A stretch of DNA of 64,000 nucleotides from Acorus gramineus (Eukaryota > Streptophyta > Magnoliopsida > Acorales > Acoraceae): contig CM060854.1 of NCBI GenBank assembly GCA_030737835.1, forward strand, positions 8,256,860 through 8,320,859, in the 5' to 3' direction. This document shows, one piece after another, positions 1-13,500 of this stretch (positions within the stretch are counted from its first letter, which is position 1; every line of letters starts with the position of its first letter). Both the position numbers and the translations under genes were made by a program. Below the pieces are notes generated by a model. It had not been told where the DNA came from, did not search any database, and worked only from the letters and a program-made list of their open reading frames with translations.

Positions 1-90
1 CCTGTCTCGGAAAGTCTGGTTTCACATGAAATTTGGTGTGCCTTCCAAGAGGTTGCTCTTGCTCCATATATGATCTTTGGCGTTGCTTAG
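1..90 (+). CDS. Possible C-terminal exon of an upstream gene (partial)
   Basis: The first 90 bases form 29 open codons followed by TAG at 88-90. The peptide has a protein-like composition, with the segment FQEVALAPYMIFGVA before the stop. It is cut by the window edge and I do not recognise the family. Downstream DNA is AT-rich tandem repeat, as expected beyond a gene end. An open stretch this short can arise by chance, so this is only a candidate. The sequence left of the window would decide it. Confidence 0.25.
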   Translation, partial: PVSESLVSHEIWCAFQEVALAPYMIFGVA

Positions 91-99
91 AAGAACAGG

Positions 100-2310
100 T
101 ATGATTAGTTTTATATTGTGATTGATCCCTTGACTGCCTCGCTTCTTTTTTTTGGAGACATTGCATTCACAGAAGATAGCAGTTATCAATCGTCAGATAT
201 AATAGTATAATGAGCATTCATAACCTTTGTGCGTGTCACAATGCTAATTATGTACACATGCTTAAGTCCGTTGCTTACTGGATGGTTTTAAATTTGAATG
301 GCATGCATTATGTTCTCCACAACTTATGCTTTCCTCTCTTGGATATGAATCATCATGCATTCCAATTTCCAAGTTTGAATTTTGTTGTTTGTTGGCTGAT
401 ATCTTGGTCTGTTTTAAACCAGATGGAAGGCTGGAACCACTAAAATATTTTTCAGGCATTGTGTTTGGTGACGTTTGATGAATCCAGTGTAAGCATTCAT
501 GACTTTGTTTGTTTACCTTTTTATATACTCTGTCTATTCAGATCATTAAGTAGTAGTATATTCTCTTACTGTACTATGTTTTAATGACAGTGATAGTATT
601 TGCTAGAACTGAATGTGAAAGATAGTATTTGCAACATCAGGGATTGATTGCTTTCTAGAGAACATAGCAGCCGTCAATCATCATATCCAGTGTAGTCTTT
701 AGTATAATGAAGAACGCATCTCATCCTTGTGTGCCATTAAATCCGCAATCAAATCTATCTCAAACTGTGTTGTATGATGATACACAAATGCCTTTAATAA
801 TATGCATCTCTTCTATGAATGCTTGCTTTTCTTGGTCATGAATCATCATCTTCACCATGTTTGAACTTTTCTGTTGGATGAATCTTCTTGGATTGTTTTG
901 AACTCGAATTCCAAATGTTGGGTTGAACAACTCTTAAATTAGCCAGAGCAAGCTTTCTTAGTTTGTGTATTTACCTTGTTATGTACTCTCTATGTACGAC
1001 ATGCCAAAATTAGCCAATTGTTATAGTATTCACTATTTTATAAAAAACAAAAGGCTTGATTAGTTTGATATTGCGATTGATTGATTAGCGGTCATCATGT
1101 GGTATTTAGTATAATGAGTATTCATATCATTTGTGCCCGTTGCTATGCTACTTGACTGTACATGTTTAATATTGCATACTGATTGATTTTAAATAGTGAA
1201 TGGCGTCCGTCATATTTTCTGCAATTATTCATAGCCTGCTTGCCTCTCTTGGATATGAATCATCATGAAAACCAAGTTTGAAATTTCTGTTTGTTCGTTG
1301 ATACCTTTATTTGTTTTAACCAAAAGTTATGCTGGAGCAACTCTCAAATATATCAGGCATTGTCTTCGGTAAAGATTGAAGAAGCCAGAGTAAGCATTCA
1401 TGGCTTGGTGTGTATACCTTGTTATGTATTCTGTCTGTTCACGTCATTTCAAGAGTAGTATATTGTTTTACTGTACTGTGTTTTAATGACAGTCATTGCA
1501 TTTGCTTGAATTGAAACAGAAGTTATTTTCAATATCAGGACATTAGATTAATCATTTCAGATTTACCATTTAATTAGTCATCAAGCACATAATTTCACTG
1601 TGTAAAGGTTTTTCTTTTTTAGGTGGGTATCTCATGAATCTCAGAATGACATTAAAGTTGTTCTGATGTAGGATTGAATCTCTCATTTTCTTTCCTGAAC
1701 ATTTTTTTTTAATAAAAAACATTATAACATGTCAGGTTTCATATAAAATGTTGTGACTTCCATGCAGGGATTCTGCAAAAGGATCTCTTCTAGTAGGCTT
1801 TTCAAAAATGAACGGGCATGATGTAATTAATGATGAGATGGACCCCCCAACCGCCAAACTTATCCATGGGACTCAAAGCAGTCATCAATTATCATATCAT
1901 ATTATGTGTATTATAATGAAGTACAAATCTTCTCTTAGGGTCTGTTTGGATGTGCGGTGCAGACCTACGTCCTTGTTTTTCCTGCGTTGGGGAATGCCAA
2001 AGAAAATGGTGGGACAAAGTCACAAAGCGTTAATAGGCTGTGTGGAAACACGAAACACCCACTTAGATCTGAGTTTGTGTTTTATTGGCTTCGCTGAATC
2101 CACATTAAATCTTATCCTAACTAAAAGATTTGTTTGGTACAAACTTGTAACTAAAAGTGGGTTTTACATTCTCTTTAAGAATCCTTGACTTTCTTGATCC
2201 TCACCAACAAGTTTGAAAAATTAAAGTTTAGTCTGAATTGTCTTGGTTTTGAACCAAATGTTAGGCTGGAGGACCCTCAAATACTATCATGTGTTGTCTT
2301 TTTGAAAAGA
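100..2310. repeat. Degenerate tandem repeat, about four units of 420-500 bp
   Basis: The same series of phrases recurs at about 100-600, 600-1020, 1055-1545 and, more decayed, 1865-2310. Each unit has a TATTT/TAGTATAATGA motif near its start, then a GGATATGAATCATCATG-like block, then AAGTTTGAA, a TTGTTTTAACCA-like block, GCTGGA.CAACTC, TCAGGCATTG and GTAAGCATTCATG with ACCTTGTTATGTA. Units 1 and 3 are the closest pair. No coding frame is conserved across units, so this looks like non-coding duplication. Confidence 0.6.
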
Positions 2311-2370
2311 AAAAAAAAAACCTTTTTTTGTACTCTGTGCAGAACATGTTTTTCATGGAAAAAAACATAG

Positions 2371-3925
2371 CTTACGCAACATGACATTGGGTGGATCTCT
2401 CAAGATGAGCCATCTGTGACATTATTTCTAAAATTTTTCTCATATTTTCCCTAAACATATTTTTGGCAAACTTGCTTAGTTGAGAATGATTTTTCATTTG
2501 ATAAATTTCTGTATGGAAATTAAGAATGCAAGGGGACAAGTTGATAGACTAAAAGGACTCCCAGTAAATTGGAATTCTTTCATTATGATGTATCTTACCT
2601 ACAGGAGGGCACTTCTAAAGCAATACATGAAGTAGTTTAATCTGGAGAATACCTATCAAGTGCGCTTTTTTGTCCTTTCGTCGATCAGAGTACTTGACCA
2701 ACCGAACCTTAAGTCAGGCAAGTCTGATTTAGATAAATATAATTGTTTGTTCCATCTACGTAAATGTATCAGTTTTTATATAAATGTAACAAATCGTTGT
2801 GAGAGATGTAAACATTTAAGAAATGTATTTGTAACTACCAATATAAAATGTAACTGTTTCATATGTTAACTATATGTGTTTTTTATTTAAATTTGAATAC
2901 AATAAATATCTAGAGAAAATGGGCCTTTTGAAGGATTTTGATGAAAACAATTTCGGTAATTTTTAGTATAATCTAGGTTCAATTATAATTTAGGTAATGA
3001 TTTTAAAATTCAAAATTTGAAATAGGTAAATGGATTTTAAGATTCACATGGAAGAGTCATAACCGGAATACAGAAAATAGAGAAAATGGCGGGGATTTAG
3101 GTTAATGAGACAAATTTTAATGAAGGGCAAATTTGTATTTTGCCATTTTACTATTTTTTTGAAAAAGTCAATAAACCAAACAAACCAACTAGTGAAATGA
3201 TGACATTTCATGGGGCTTATATTGTGAGGCCTGGATATCATAACTCATAAAAAAAAATGTAGTCACTTGCTTAAATTCAAGGTAAATTGTACTAAAGTTA
3301 AAAAGGATTACCTTCATGGCTAACACACATTTAATATTAAGATTTTAATTGCTTCATGTAATTATCATTGTCATGTAATGTTAAAATCTTAATGAAGTTA
3401 GTTGTCACCAAAAACTATTTTGGGGGAGATAATTATTCTAATATAAATAATTATATTAATGGAATAAGTCATTTTTGTTCGGTTGTGTTTTTAGTTATTT
3501 TTTATTAAAAAATGTAATAATGAATTTTTTATTGTTTGGTTGATCATGGATAAGTTGTAAATAAAATGTGAATAAGATGTGATAAAATTTTATAAAATAT
3601 GAAACAATGATTGAATATTGGACTAAAAAGATAATGACACATTATTTAACACGTGGGCCTCGTATCATTGGAATAATACAATTCCAGGAGACTTAGATTA
3701 CTAATATAAGCTTATTTTTTTACATTTCTAGCATAGTTATACCTATCTATTCTTTATAAACAAACATGTTTTTTTGAATATATTCACGTCTATTCCATCA
3801 TATTCCACGTCTATTATCATACCCAAATAGGGGCTTACAAGGGCTTATAATTCATCAATGCGCATCTATTCTTTAATAAGTAATCAATAATATCATGTGT
3901 ACATTATTTAGGTATATATTTTTTT
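2371..3925. other. AT-rich intergenic DNA, no gene seen
   Basis: No splice-connected reading frames or recognised protein segments were found on either strand. The sequence is low-complexity AT-rich DNA. Short open frames here have no family resemblance. Confidence 0.5.
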
Positions 3926-4781
3926 GGAAAAAATCTTTTTTAACTTCTTGAAATCTTCTTGAAATCACAAAAAGTCAATCTAAAGTCAGAAAATCATCCT
4001 AAGTTCCCATAAAATGTATATGGTTAACGAATTTAGTCCCCCGGTCAAGAGTATATTGAAATAAGTCATTAGAAACTTACTAAAATTGGATTCAGTCCCT
4101 ACAAACTTTATTAAATCAGATTTAGTTTTTTTGTAAGACAAAAATACCCTCGTCATTTTTCAACATCTCAATCTCCTGAAATATCATCCTCATCTGTAAA
4201 AAAATATCCATCAAACCTCATTTGATCTATAAAATTGAGTCATTTTTCAACATTTTCACCTCCTCAATCTCATTACAAAGACTGAACAAAAAAAAATTAC
4301 AGCTTCATCAACTTCATTACAAAATCAATAGAGAAAACAATTTAAAAACCCAATCAAAATTCTATAATACATTCTTAACTCAAAATTAATACCAATAAAA
4401 AGTATACACCTTGATTATAAAACTATAATTTGTTTAATAAAAATTTAAATAAATCAATAAATTTTTAAATAATCACATGGATTTTTTGTGATTTTAAGAA
4501 GATTTCAGGGATTTAAGATGATTTTTAAATTTCACATGGACTTTTTTTTATTTTCATAAGTTTTCAAGGAGTTATATCAATTTTTTTCAACAAAGAAAAT
4601 AAATTTTAAAAGGGCATAACAGAAATTTACCATGCATGGTTAGGGTTAACCACACATCTGATTAGTTATATGGATTAAAATAAATATTATCTAATAAGAT
4701 AGGGACCTAAGGGAATTTATCAATTTTACAGGGACTTTTTCTCATTTTTATAAGTTTTGAGAGAGCTATATCGATTTTTCC
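3926..4781. mobile_element. MITE-like or nested non-autonomous element with inverted ends
   Basis: The left end reads GGAAAAAATC with AACTTCTTGAAATC inside it, and the right end is GATTTTTCC preceded by ATAAGTTTTGAGAGAG. The two ends are therefore approximate inverted copies. A second set of end-like sequence at about 4470-4600 (CATGGACTTTTTTT, then ATAAGTTTTCAAGGAG) suggests nesting or an internal duplication. There is no coding capacity. Target-site duplications are unclear because the flanks are T-runs. Confidence 0.4.
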
Positions 4782-5854
4782 CTTTTTTTTGTGTATTGCC
4801 TGTGTAGTCTTTATCATGTTTGTGTTCTTGTCTTTTATAGATTTGCCTGTTGGGGGATGAGGATCCATTGGTACTTGTACTCATTAATATTTATACTAAT
4901 ATTCAATGCCTTGGAAACATGTGATTTATTTTTGAACCATATATGAAGTTAATTGGTGTTGTCTCTCATGTCTTAATAGATGGAAGGACATTGTGTTTCT
5001 CAATGCATAGGAAGAAGTGTTCCATTATGATGAGTAGAATACTAAATGACACATCCTCTCTATATAATTGAGGGAGAAAAGAGAGAGAAAAAATCAAGAA
5101 AGTGAGAGAATTCGTACTTATAATTTTATTACATAAAAGAGTTGTGAGTGATGTGTTCATCCAAAGAATATTGTTCTCTCGTGAGTTATTCTTGAAAAGA
5201 GAGTGTTTCCTCTAGTGAGTTATAGAGAGAGATTGTAATCTCATTTTCTATTTTGAAAGTTTTTAAAATTTAGTCCGTGATTTTTTTTCTTTCATCTTGA
5301 AATGATTTTTCATTTTAAATTGTGTGTTCTCCTGCTCCTTTTTTTCTTGCTGCATCTTTTCTCATCACATCATTTCTCAACAGTGTCATATCACCAGTTC
5401 GTGTCGTGATGCAAACCTTATATTAAAATTTGTCAATTCTCAAGATTTTTTTTCTAATGTCTGGAAAAAGTGTAACCCCACTGATTGCATGAGTTGAAAC
5501 AATACAAACAGTGAAGTAAAAGTTATTCCATGTCAATTGTTATGGGATGGTGGCTTTCATGATAGTCCTTTCTCCAATCCACCATCTGGCTTCCAATAAT
5601 TCAACATCATCCGCATGATGTTGATGTCATTCATATAGTGATCAAATCTTATTGTGAATCTTCCTCAATTTCTTTGAGTATACATGTGCTCATCAGCTGG
5701 CTCAGGGTCAAGGTTTGTTATATTGAAAATTTCTAGAATCATGGTGAGATTCATGTTTGCAAACATGCTTTTCCAATTACTTTTATATAATAGTCAAAGG
5801 TCTTGGAACTATTTGGATCCCGTGATGTTGATATGCAAACGAGGAAAATGATAC
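4782..5854. other. Intergenic DNA, no gene seen
   Basis: AT-rich sequence with short purine-rich and pyrimidine-rich stretches, such as AGAGAGAAAA near 5080. No exon with plausible splice sites or protein similarity is visible. Confidence 0.4.
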
Positions 5855-6700
5855 TTCCAGCCTTGTTGCAGTCCTCTTATTACAGTACTATTTGTAATTC
5901 ACACTATTTTTTCTTTTAAATTTTTTTATACATTATCCTATTGAAGTGCATGCAGTTATGTTATATGAAATGATATATATGATATGATACATTAGTGTAT
6001 TTTTTTTTCACTTTTAAAAAATAAAATTAAAATTTAGTCCATACACTAAATAGAACCTCATATACTATGATAAAACAGTATATATAATACTATCAATGTA
6101 CAAGGCTGTAAAATGGACTAAGTGTATTAGCGTTTTAAAAAAAATGATGGAAAATGATATGTCCAACCACCGTGCAACCTCAATTACAGTCCACACGGGT
6201 TTTCTTTTTTAAAACTCATATTCTCTCATTGAAGTACATACAGTTATATGAAATGAAGTATATACTGATATATAATAAATAGCGTATTTTTTTTATGTTG
6301 AAAAAATGATAAATTTTCGTCTGACATACACTATCATAGAACCTCATACACTGTGATAGTACATTATATAATACGTTATTATAGTGTATAAGGCTACAAA
6401 ACTGATCGAGTGTATCACATTGCAAAATGGACTGCAAAAATGATATGTTCAACCTTATATGCAGTCTCATCCGCAGTTCATCATCGATTTTCTTTTTCTA
6501 AAAAAATACACTCCCCCATTGAAATATATTATATTACAGAACTTGAAGTTTGCGCTAAGAAAGCATGAAAAAAAAAAATGAAACCTCGTACACTGCGACA
6601 GAAGGGACCATACTGTTTGTACAAGCACAATATTGTATCCCGAGCAAAGCATAGCCCGTTTCACAGTGTATGATCTCTACCACAGTATATCATTTTCTTT
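5855..6700. repeat. Tandem array of about 290-305 bp units
   Basis: Three head-to-tail units at about 5855-6160, 6161-6450 and 6451-6700. Each carries a TGCA(G/A)(C/T)CTC block, a C(C/T)ATTGAAGT(G/A)CAT-like block, a TATATGAAATGA block, AGAACCTCATA and AATGATATGT(C/T)CAACC. The third unit is the most decayed. A related sequence lies in reverse orientation at about 52590-52870, so the unit belongs to a dispersed family rather than being purely local. Confidence 0.55.
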
Positions 6701-7502
6701 TCATATATTGAATCTGATTTATGATTAGTAGTTACATGGTTTGGGCCGAGGCAAAGCCACCATGGGAAGTGCAGAGTGTGATCTGGAAAACATTTCATCT
6801 GCTTCAGAAAATTTGATAGTTAGCAGTTCTCTCATGTAATGAGAGAAATAAATGGTTTGGCTGGCTTTGTGGCATGGATTCAAATGGAACCATGGTGGAT
6901 ATTGATAGAGATGATAAAAGAAAGCTATGACAAAATCATTTGATTAACAAAAAGAACATTAATATACACCGTTCTTATATGCAACCCCACATGCAGTCCC
7001 ATTAGGTGTACACTTATAATAAATGGAGCATGTAATTTACAATTCATTTAAATATGCATTTCATTTTTTTTTTTTTGAACATATGCTTTAAAAAGAAAAT
7101 CAAAACATGTGGTCGCAACAGGCCGTGGAACTGTCCCTAACATTATTTTCCCTTAAAAAACCAAACAATGAGTCCGCAATGGTTCAGCCCATCAAGTTAG
7201 AAACTTCTCATCATAACACTTTAACTGCACCCAAAAAACTAAAAAAAGGCTTTGCAGGGCCATATTGCATTACAGTATTAATTGATTCTCTACAAAGAAT
7301 GAGATAAGTACAACTCATATTTACATTCTCTAAAACTACAAGTTTCACAATTCAGAATTCTAGTATGTAAATGTGACTAATATCACTTGTTTTTTTCCTC
7401 TTTTCATTTTTTTTCACTCGTCACCTGCAATAAGAAATAACTAAAAAGAAAATATATATATCAAGTTGCGTGATTCTGACCACCTGTTATCTAAAAATAT
7501 TA
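6701..7502. other. 3' flank of the glycine-rich protein gene
   Basis: AT-rich sequence between the tandem array and the stop codon of the minus-strand gene at 7503. It contains a partial repeat of the preceding array near 6960-7010 (ATGCAACCCCACATGCAGTC). The 3' UTR of the minus-strand gene must lie here, but its end cannot be fixed from sequence alone. Confidence 0.4.
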
Positions 7503-10500
7503 TCAGGACTGCCAGAAGAGATCAGGGTCACTACTGTACAGCGAACGGTCTTGAATCTCTAGATTAGCAACGTGCCAATTAATGAGTTGTGCTTGAACAA
7601 ATTTACATAACACCAGTCCAGTTGAAAATACCCACCATCCACTTTCATCCCTGCACAATAACCACATTTATGTCCATAAATAATGTTGATCAAGACGTAC
7701 CCTAACTAACGCACGGAAAAAGAGGAGATTACTCACGAGCTGAGATTCCAAGGTTGAAAATTAGGGTGCTTATTACCAGCTGAGGATTGGGTCTTGTAAT
7801 GTACAAACCCACAAACAAATGCTACTACCTGTTGCAACACATAAATATATAAGTGAAAAGAAAATCAAATTCATCAACAGCAAACTAACACATGTAGAAA
7901 CAAAAGGACCCCCGAGTCTAAGCTACACCATGCAACAATTCAAGTTTCACGTAACAAATAAGAATTGGGTAAAATATGCATGTTTACAGTGTCAGAAAAT
8001 TTTCACCATGGCATTCATCATGTGAAAAAATGCTGGTGTCATTATAGTTTATGACACTTTCTGGAGAGACCACTTATTTTGAAGCATTGAATAAGACGGG
8101 GGGAATATTCAATCTGTGATTTATTTCGGAAAGATTGATGATTTAAAGCTGGGTTGCGTATGGATGTTCAGTTTGTACATGAAGAAAAATTTCTGGTGTG
8201 AACCAAGAATGTGGTGTAGATTGGACCATACTGTTTGTACCGGAAGTAAAACATTATTGCCTAATGGAGCAGAAAGCTGGAAAGTTGGAAATATGAATCC
8301 TAGGAAAATTAGAAACCGTTATTTCCTGGAATTACATAAGCTTATTGCCTAATGGAGCACAAAGCTGGAAAGTTGGAAATATGAATCCTAGGAAAATTAG
8401 AAAACCATTATTTCCTGGAATTACATAAGCTGGAATGATCACAACTTGTACCTTTTATTGTTGCCCAACCAAGAGACTGCCTGGACATGCAGTTTACTTT
8501 TCCTAGTAGCTATTAGTGAACTTCCTGGAAAATTACAGGACATTGAATGCTAAAAAGAATATAATGGTGGTGGTTGATTAACATAAGATTGACTAATTTA
8601 AGAATGTGATATACAAAAATAATCATAATAAAAATAATGTGTCTTAAGTATTATTCATATGTTATTGTAACACTACCTAGAAAAATATTTGGTATGCCAA
8701 AGTGGACCCCATCAAGTTTAGATTGTTTTATATGCAATTAGGCCCATGAAACTAAATGAGAGATTGCAGCTTATAGTTTTCAGGCCTGATCGACATAAAA
8801 AAAAAAAAATGCACTCATCACACTAATGCAAAAGACCTGCTTACCAGTCAACCTCTATTAAGTTCTGTGTAGCACAGAACCAGATAGCATAGTAAAACAA
8901 ATAAAACAGATTCACAAATAAAACAGAATCAGATAGCAAACCAATGGTATAGCATGAAATTAGATCTGAAAAGGGAATAAATAACACAAATAATAGACGT
9001 TTAATAGAACAAGAAACTTACAACGTTAATCAATGATGTAATGTTCCATAAGGCATATACACGTGCCAGACCTGCTGATCTCCTTGGTCCATGACTAAAA
9101 AGTGCATTAATTCCGGCAGGGAATGGAAGAAGTATGCCCAAAGGAAGGATAAACAAAACTAAGAAGACATCCCCCAGTGAGAAAGAATATAACTGGAGTA
9201 AAGTGAGCAGTACTAAGCTAAAATCTGCTAGAAGAAGTATTGAGATGAGAAGACCGACAAGATCCTGCAGTGACGAAAAAAAAGAGTAGGATATTAACTT
9301 CTTCAATGATTTAAAATGAACAAAAGCTGAAAAAAATTTGGTGAAAACAGAAGATTAGCATACCTGATGGCCAACAGGTTTAGTATTACGCAGTACAAGT
9401 GAGCATGGGTAAGAAAAATTCTTCTTCTCCTCGAGATTGCAGAGGCTACAAATGTTTATAACTCCTCCATAAATCCTCTTACGAGTCGCAACAATCTCAT
9501 TATTAATAAAATTCCCGAATGAATTGTTGCTGTGAACATTGAATCATGCAGAGCATGAGCACTGTCAGAATTGAACTTACCAAGGAGGCACAAACAGCAC
9601 AATTTACCCATGTGAACATTCACCAATTAAAAAGAATGTAAACATAAATTACCGCGATGGTTGTTCAATTTTTCTTGAGTCAGAATCATTAACTGCTATC
9701 AATGCAGGTTCTACTTCAGTAGCCGACACCACAAGACCAATCTGGCAATATCCAAAAGATGTGGCCTGTAACCAGGCAAGATCAACTGAAACACCATGCA
9801 CACTCAAAGCAGGATTAGCATGAGTTTCAAGCCAACTGAGAACTGGCAAAAATGTTTGCCTTAGCCTTCCACGTCGAGCTAACCTCAAATGAGCATTCAA
9901 TCCAGCGACCAGACGATACCAAACAGTTGGTGGCACAGACTACAAAATCAGTTACATTGCTATCAGAATTGATGGAAAGAAGAATCGTATATAAACTTGA
10001 TTGATTTTCATGTCCTTCTACACATGACCTATAAATTACAATTATCTGATCATATTTGCAGAGGGCAAACCTGGCTCATGAGGCTGGTAAGAACATTGTC
10101 ACTATGAAGAGAAAAAGGAGCCATGTAGCTCCCATCCCCGCCGAAGAGTAAACACATGGGAAATCTTTGGTGAAGACGTGGAGGTAGATCAGGTCTTTTT
10201 TCATCTCCACCAAGAAAAAAGTCAACATATGCAAGCATTAAATCAGGAGTCGCAGCTACCTGCATGAAAATGAAACACTGCTCAGAACTCATCGACGACT
10301 ACCAGAAACATGGATTAAAAAAAAATCCAAGTATCCTAGTGTTATTAAAAACATAGAAAATACAAGAAATTATATGGAAACAATTATGAGATGACAGTGG
10401 AACTTGCATCATAATATCTTGGCTCTAAGTTCCACGGATTACTTAACATTTTTTTTTAAAAAGGATGGAAACAATTAAAACTTGGAACTACAGAAAGTAT

Positions 10501-13500
10501 GCTCTAAAGTGGTAGTTTTCAATAACATGAAGCTCCAGAAAAATAGGTAAAGCATGACCAAATATCATGAATTCTACCTTTTGACTAATATTTGTATTCC
10601 ATTTTTCTTCAAAAAAAAAAAAAAAAAAAGTTACCCATCTTCACTACATCTAATAGCCTTCTCCCTACTTTCATTACAGTCCTTATTGTTCAACACCCCA
10701 CAGAAATTGACCCATGACAATATTCCCTGCATAAAGTTTGTGAAAATGGAACGAGGCTGCACCAAATGCACGTCTCTATTCACCAAGTATCCATCACCAT
10801 AGCCCCAAATTATTCCCTCGATGGTATTCTGATAAAAAGATTTTGAAAGATACATGTAGACCGAATAGTTGTCAGAATCCATGTTATTAAGACATTGCCA
10901 ATTCAACTGCATATTTTTCCATGGGCCTCCGTAGTAACCTAAATAATCTATGTTTAATATCTACTTATTGTAATCACTTTTAATATAAGGCCTCAAGCAA
11001 AACTTTCGAGATAATACTACATGAGACAGCTGGTGCAGAATGGATATCGTTTTCAAGAATCGATGACCTGCCAGTTCTCCTTTTTGTACCCAAGGTACCA
11101 AGAGATTACTCGCCTCAACCCGAGGAGAATGATGCAGACCAACCATGATGAAGCACCCGAAAGAGGTAAAAAATGACTCAACCATTTGAAGAAGGTGGGC
11201 TGAGTGAGCGAGGGAGACACCCCAGACGAGTCTAAACTATCTGTCAGACCCCACAGACAGTCTGACCATCTATCCGGCAGCATCATGGGTCGGGCAGGCC
11301 ATTAATGACACATCTCCAAGGGCCGTTGGTTTAGTGCATGGTTATTTAGGATTCCAACAGCTAATCTAGAGTAATTGTTGATTTAATTTTTTTTCTGTGA
11401 TCCGTGTGCTTTTCAAACGGATCAATCGCGGCATTCAGTCTCTTAGTCGCGGATTAACCCCACCAGGTCAAATGCCTATAAATAGGCCCATTAGAATTGT
11501 AAAGTGCATCCAATCCTTCCATCCCTTCCTCCTCAATCACATGGTCAATTTTTTGCTTTCCTTTTTTCAACATGCCGAGCTGTGGTGACTGTTATTAATC
11601 TATTAACATCAGTGATGAAGATTAGAAAAATAAATGAAACAAGTAGGATTAGATAGAAAAAGAAAAGTAGAGGAACGTAGTAGTTATGCCAAGCAAACCC
11701 TAGGGTCACCTGGCTAGATTCTGTCTACAAAATAAACTGAGAGAAATTTCAATGTTATAAAAAATATGGGAATTAACTAATAACCTACATGGACTCAATA
11801 TAAGAATGGGTGGATTGCGAGGTTGGGGATTAGTGATGGAGGAAGCAGTGTCACTCGTGGCCAATAAACAGACAACACTCTCATCTTTTCTGATGGGAAC
11901 ATGGAGATTCCGAAAGCGTTCAAGTTTTCTATCACATGTTTCACAATGTTCTTGGGATTGATGACTGAAAGGTTTTTGGCATAGTAAGTTAAGACTGAGG
12001 TTCCCAACAGAAACACTGAAGTAAAAGATTACAGTTAAGTGACAGAAAAATTAAGATGATAGGCCTCGAAAAGGAAACCAAACTTTACTAGAAGGGCATT
12101 AAAATTTGACAACAATGGAAACCCAGTTGAGTTTATGAATCAAACTGAACAAATAACTTCACTGTCATCTAGAATTTCATTGTTATGACTTATGACAGAT
12201 GGACTAGGTCTTTTAATCAACTGAAATTAGAATGTCTGAATCTTCCCCAACCTCTGTAAATAATGATTCTTAGGATTTAAAACACAGGATGGTTCAACCT
12301 GCTGCAGAAGTAGCTGAACATGTGGATTTGATATATTCATGTGACTTGACATTTGGCAAGCTTGATTTCTTTTTTCTACACGATAAAAATTGAAGAACCA
12401 CCACCAATTTATTACTAATAAACCATCCATACTAACAAATAAATTCAGAACTAACCTTAAGCCCTTCATAAAGAGCCCGGGAACGGCAAGAACGCAGGCA
12501 TGAATGGTCGTATTCAGATCGGACAAATTCCCGTAGACGTTGCAACTTCTTTCTCCTGCGCCATTGCTGCCATGACCATGCAAGTGGATATGCGAGAAAT
12601 GATAGAATACCATAAATAGAACCCTCCCACCATTGATAGGAAGCCAATGCATTAACCTCATCAATGAATCTGTTGAATGCATCTTCATACCTGTCATGTA
12701 AGAATTCAAATTCATGGAATAATTAGTTAAGCAATGTCTATATAGAAATAAAGTATATTGAGATTGAACTACTTTTGACAGATGGCTGTCATCTGACCAT
12801 CAAGTAGAGCTAGAATCACTACAACATATAATCCAATGAAGCTTACAAAAATGTAGAAAGGATATGAAAAACAATAAACAAACAGCTTACACTATCTCTG
12901 CTATTTGATCTGGAGGAGAGTGAGGGAGATGCCAAGGTTCTCTGAAAGTGTTTGGGCCTAGAAAATACATTCTATGCACATGACTCTGGGACTCCTCAGC
13001 TCTGTTTGTCTCCAAAACCTACACAAACGAGTGTACATAGTGAAAGCAAGAGTTTCATATCATGTTCCTGTTAATATTGCAATGAACTTGAAGGAGAAAC
13101 AGAAATAGGTTGGCACCTCATTTAATGACTCGAGGAAAGGGAAGGAGTGATCGATTTGAGAACCATGTTGAGTGGGAGCAGGTCCTGGCAATTCATCTGT
13201 ACCAACAAGTTTCATTCGAGCAACACTTAGCACCAAAGCTAAGAGGATGAGAAGACCAGATAGAAGAAGACCAAACAACCATGGTCCTCCAAAAGTCTGT
13301 ATCAACTCCTCAAGAGCAGTATAACAGTGTGGCATGTGATATCTTTCAGACACACATTTGTATGGACATGGGGTATCCGCCACGCCACCTGTTCCATACA
13401 AATCTAAAGCGTAAGATCCAACTCTAATAGAAATGCTAATAAAAGAATAACTAGAATTGATATTGAATCTTTTATGTGCAAATGTAGGTCGCAGAAAATT

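Noticed and set aside
12227..12715. 162-codon minus-strand frame
   Set aside because: It overlaps exon 16 in the wrong phase. The correct phase gives the conserved WWEGSIYGILSFLAYPLAW segment.
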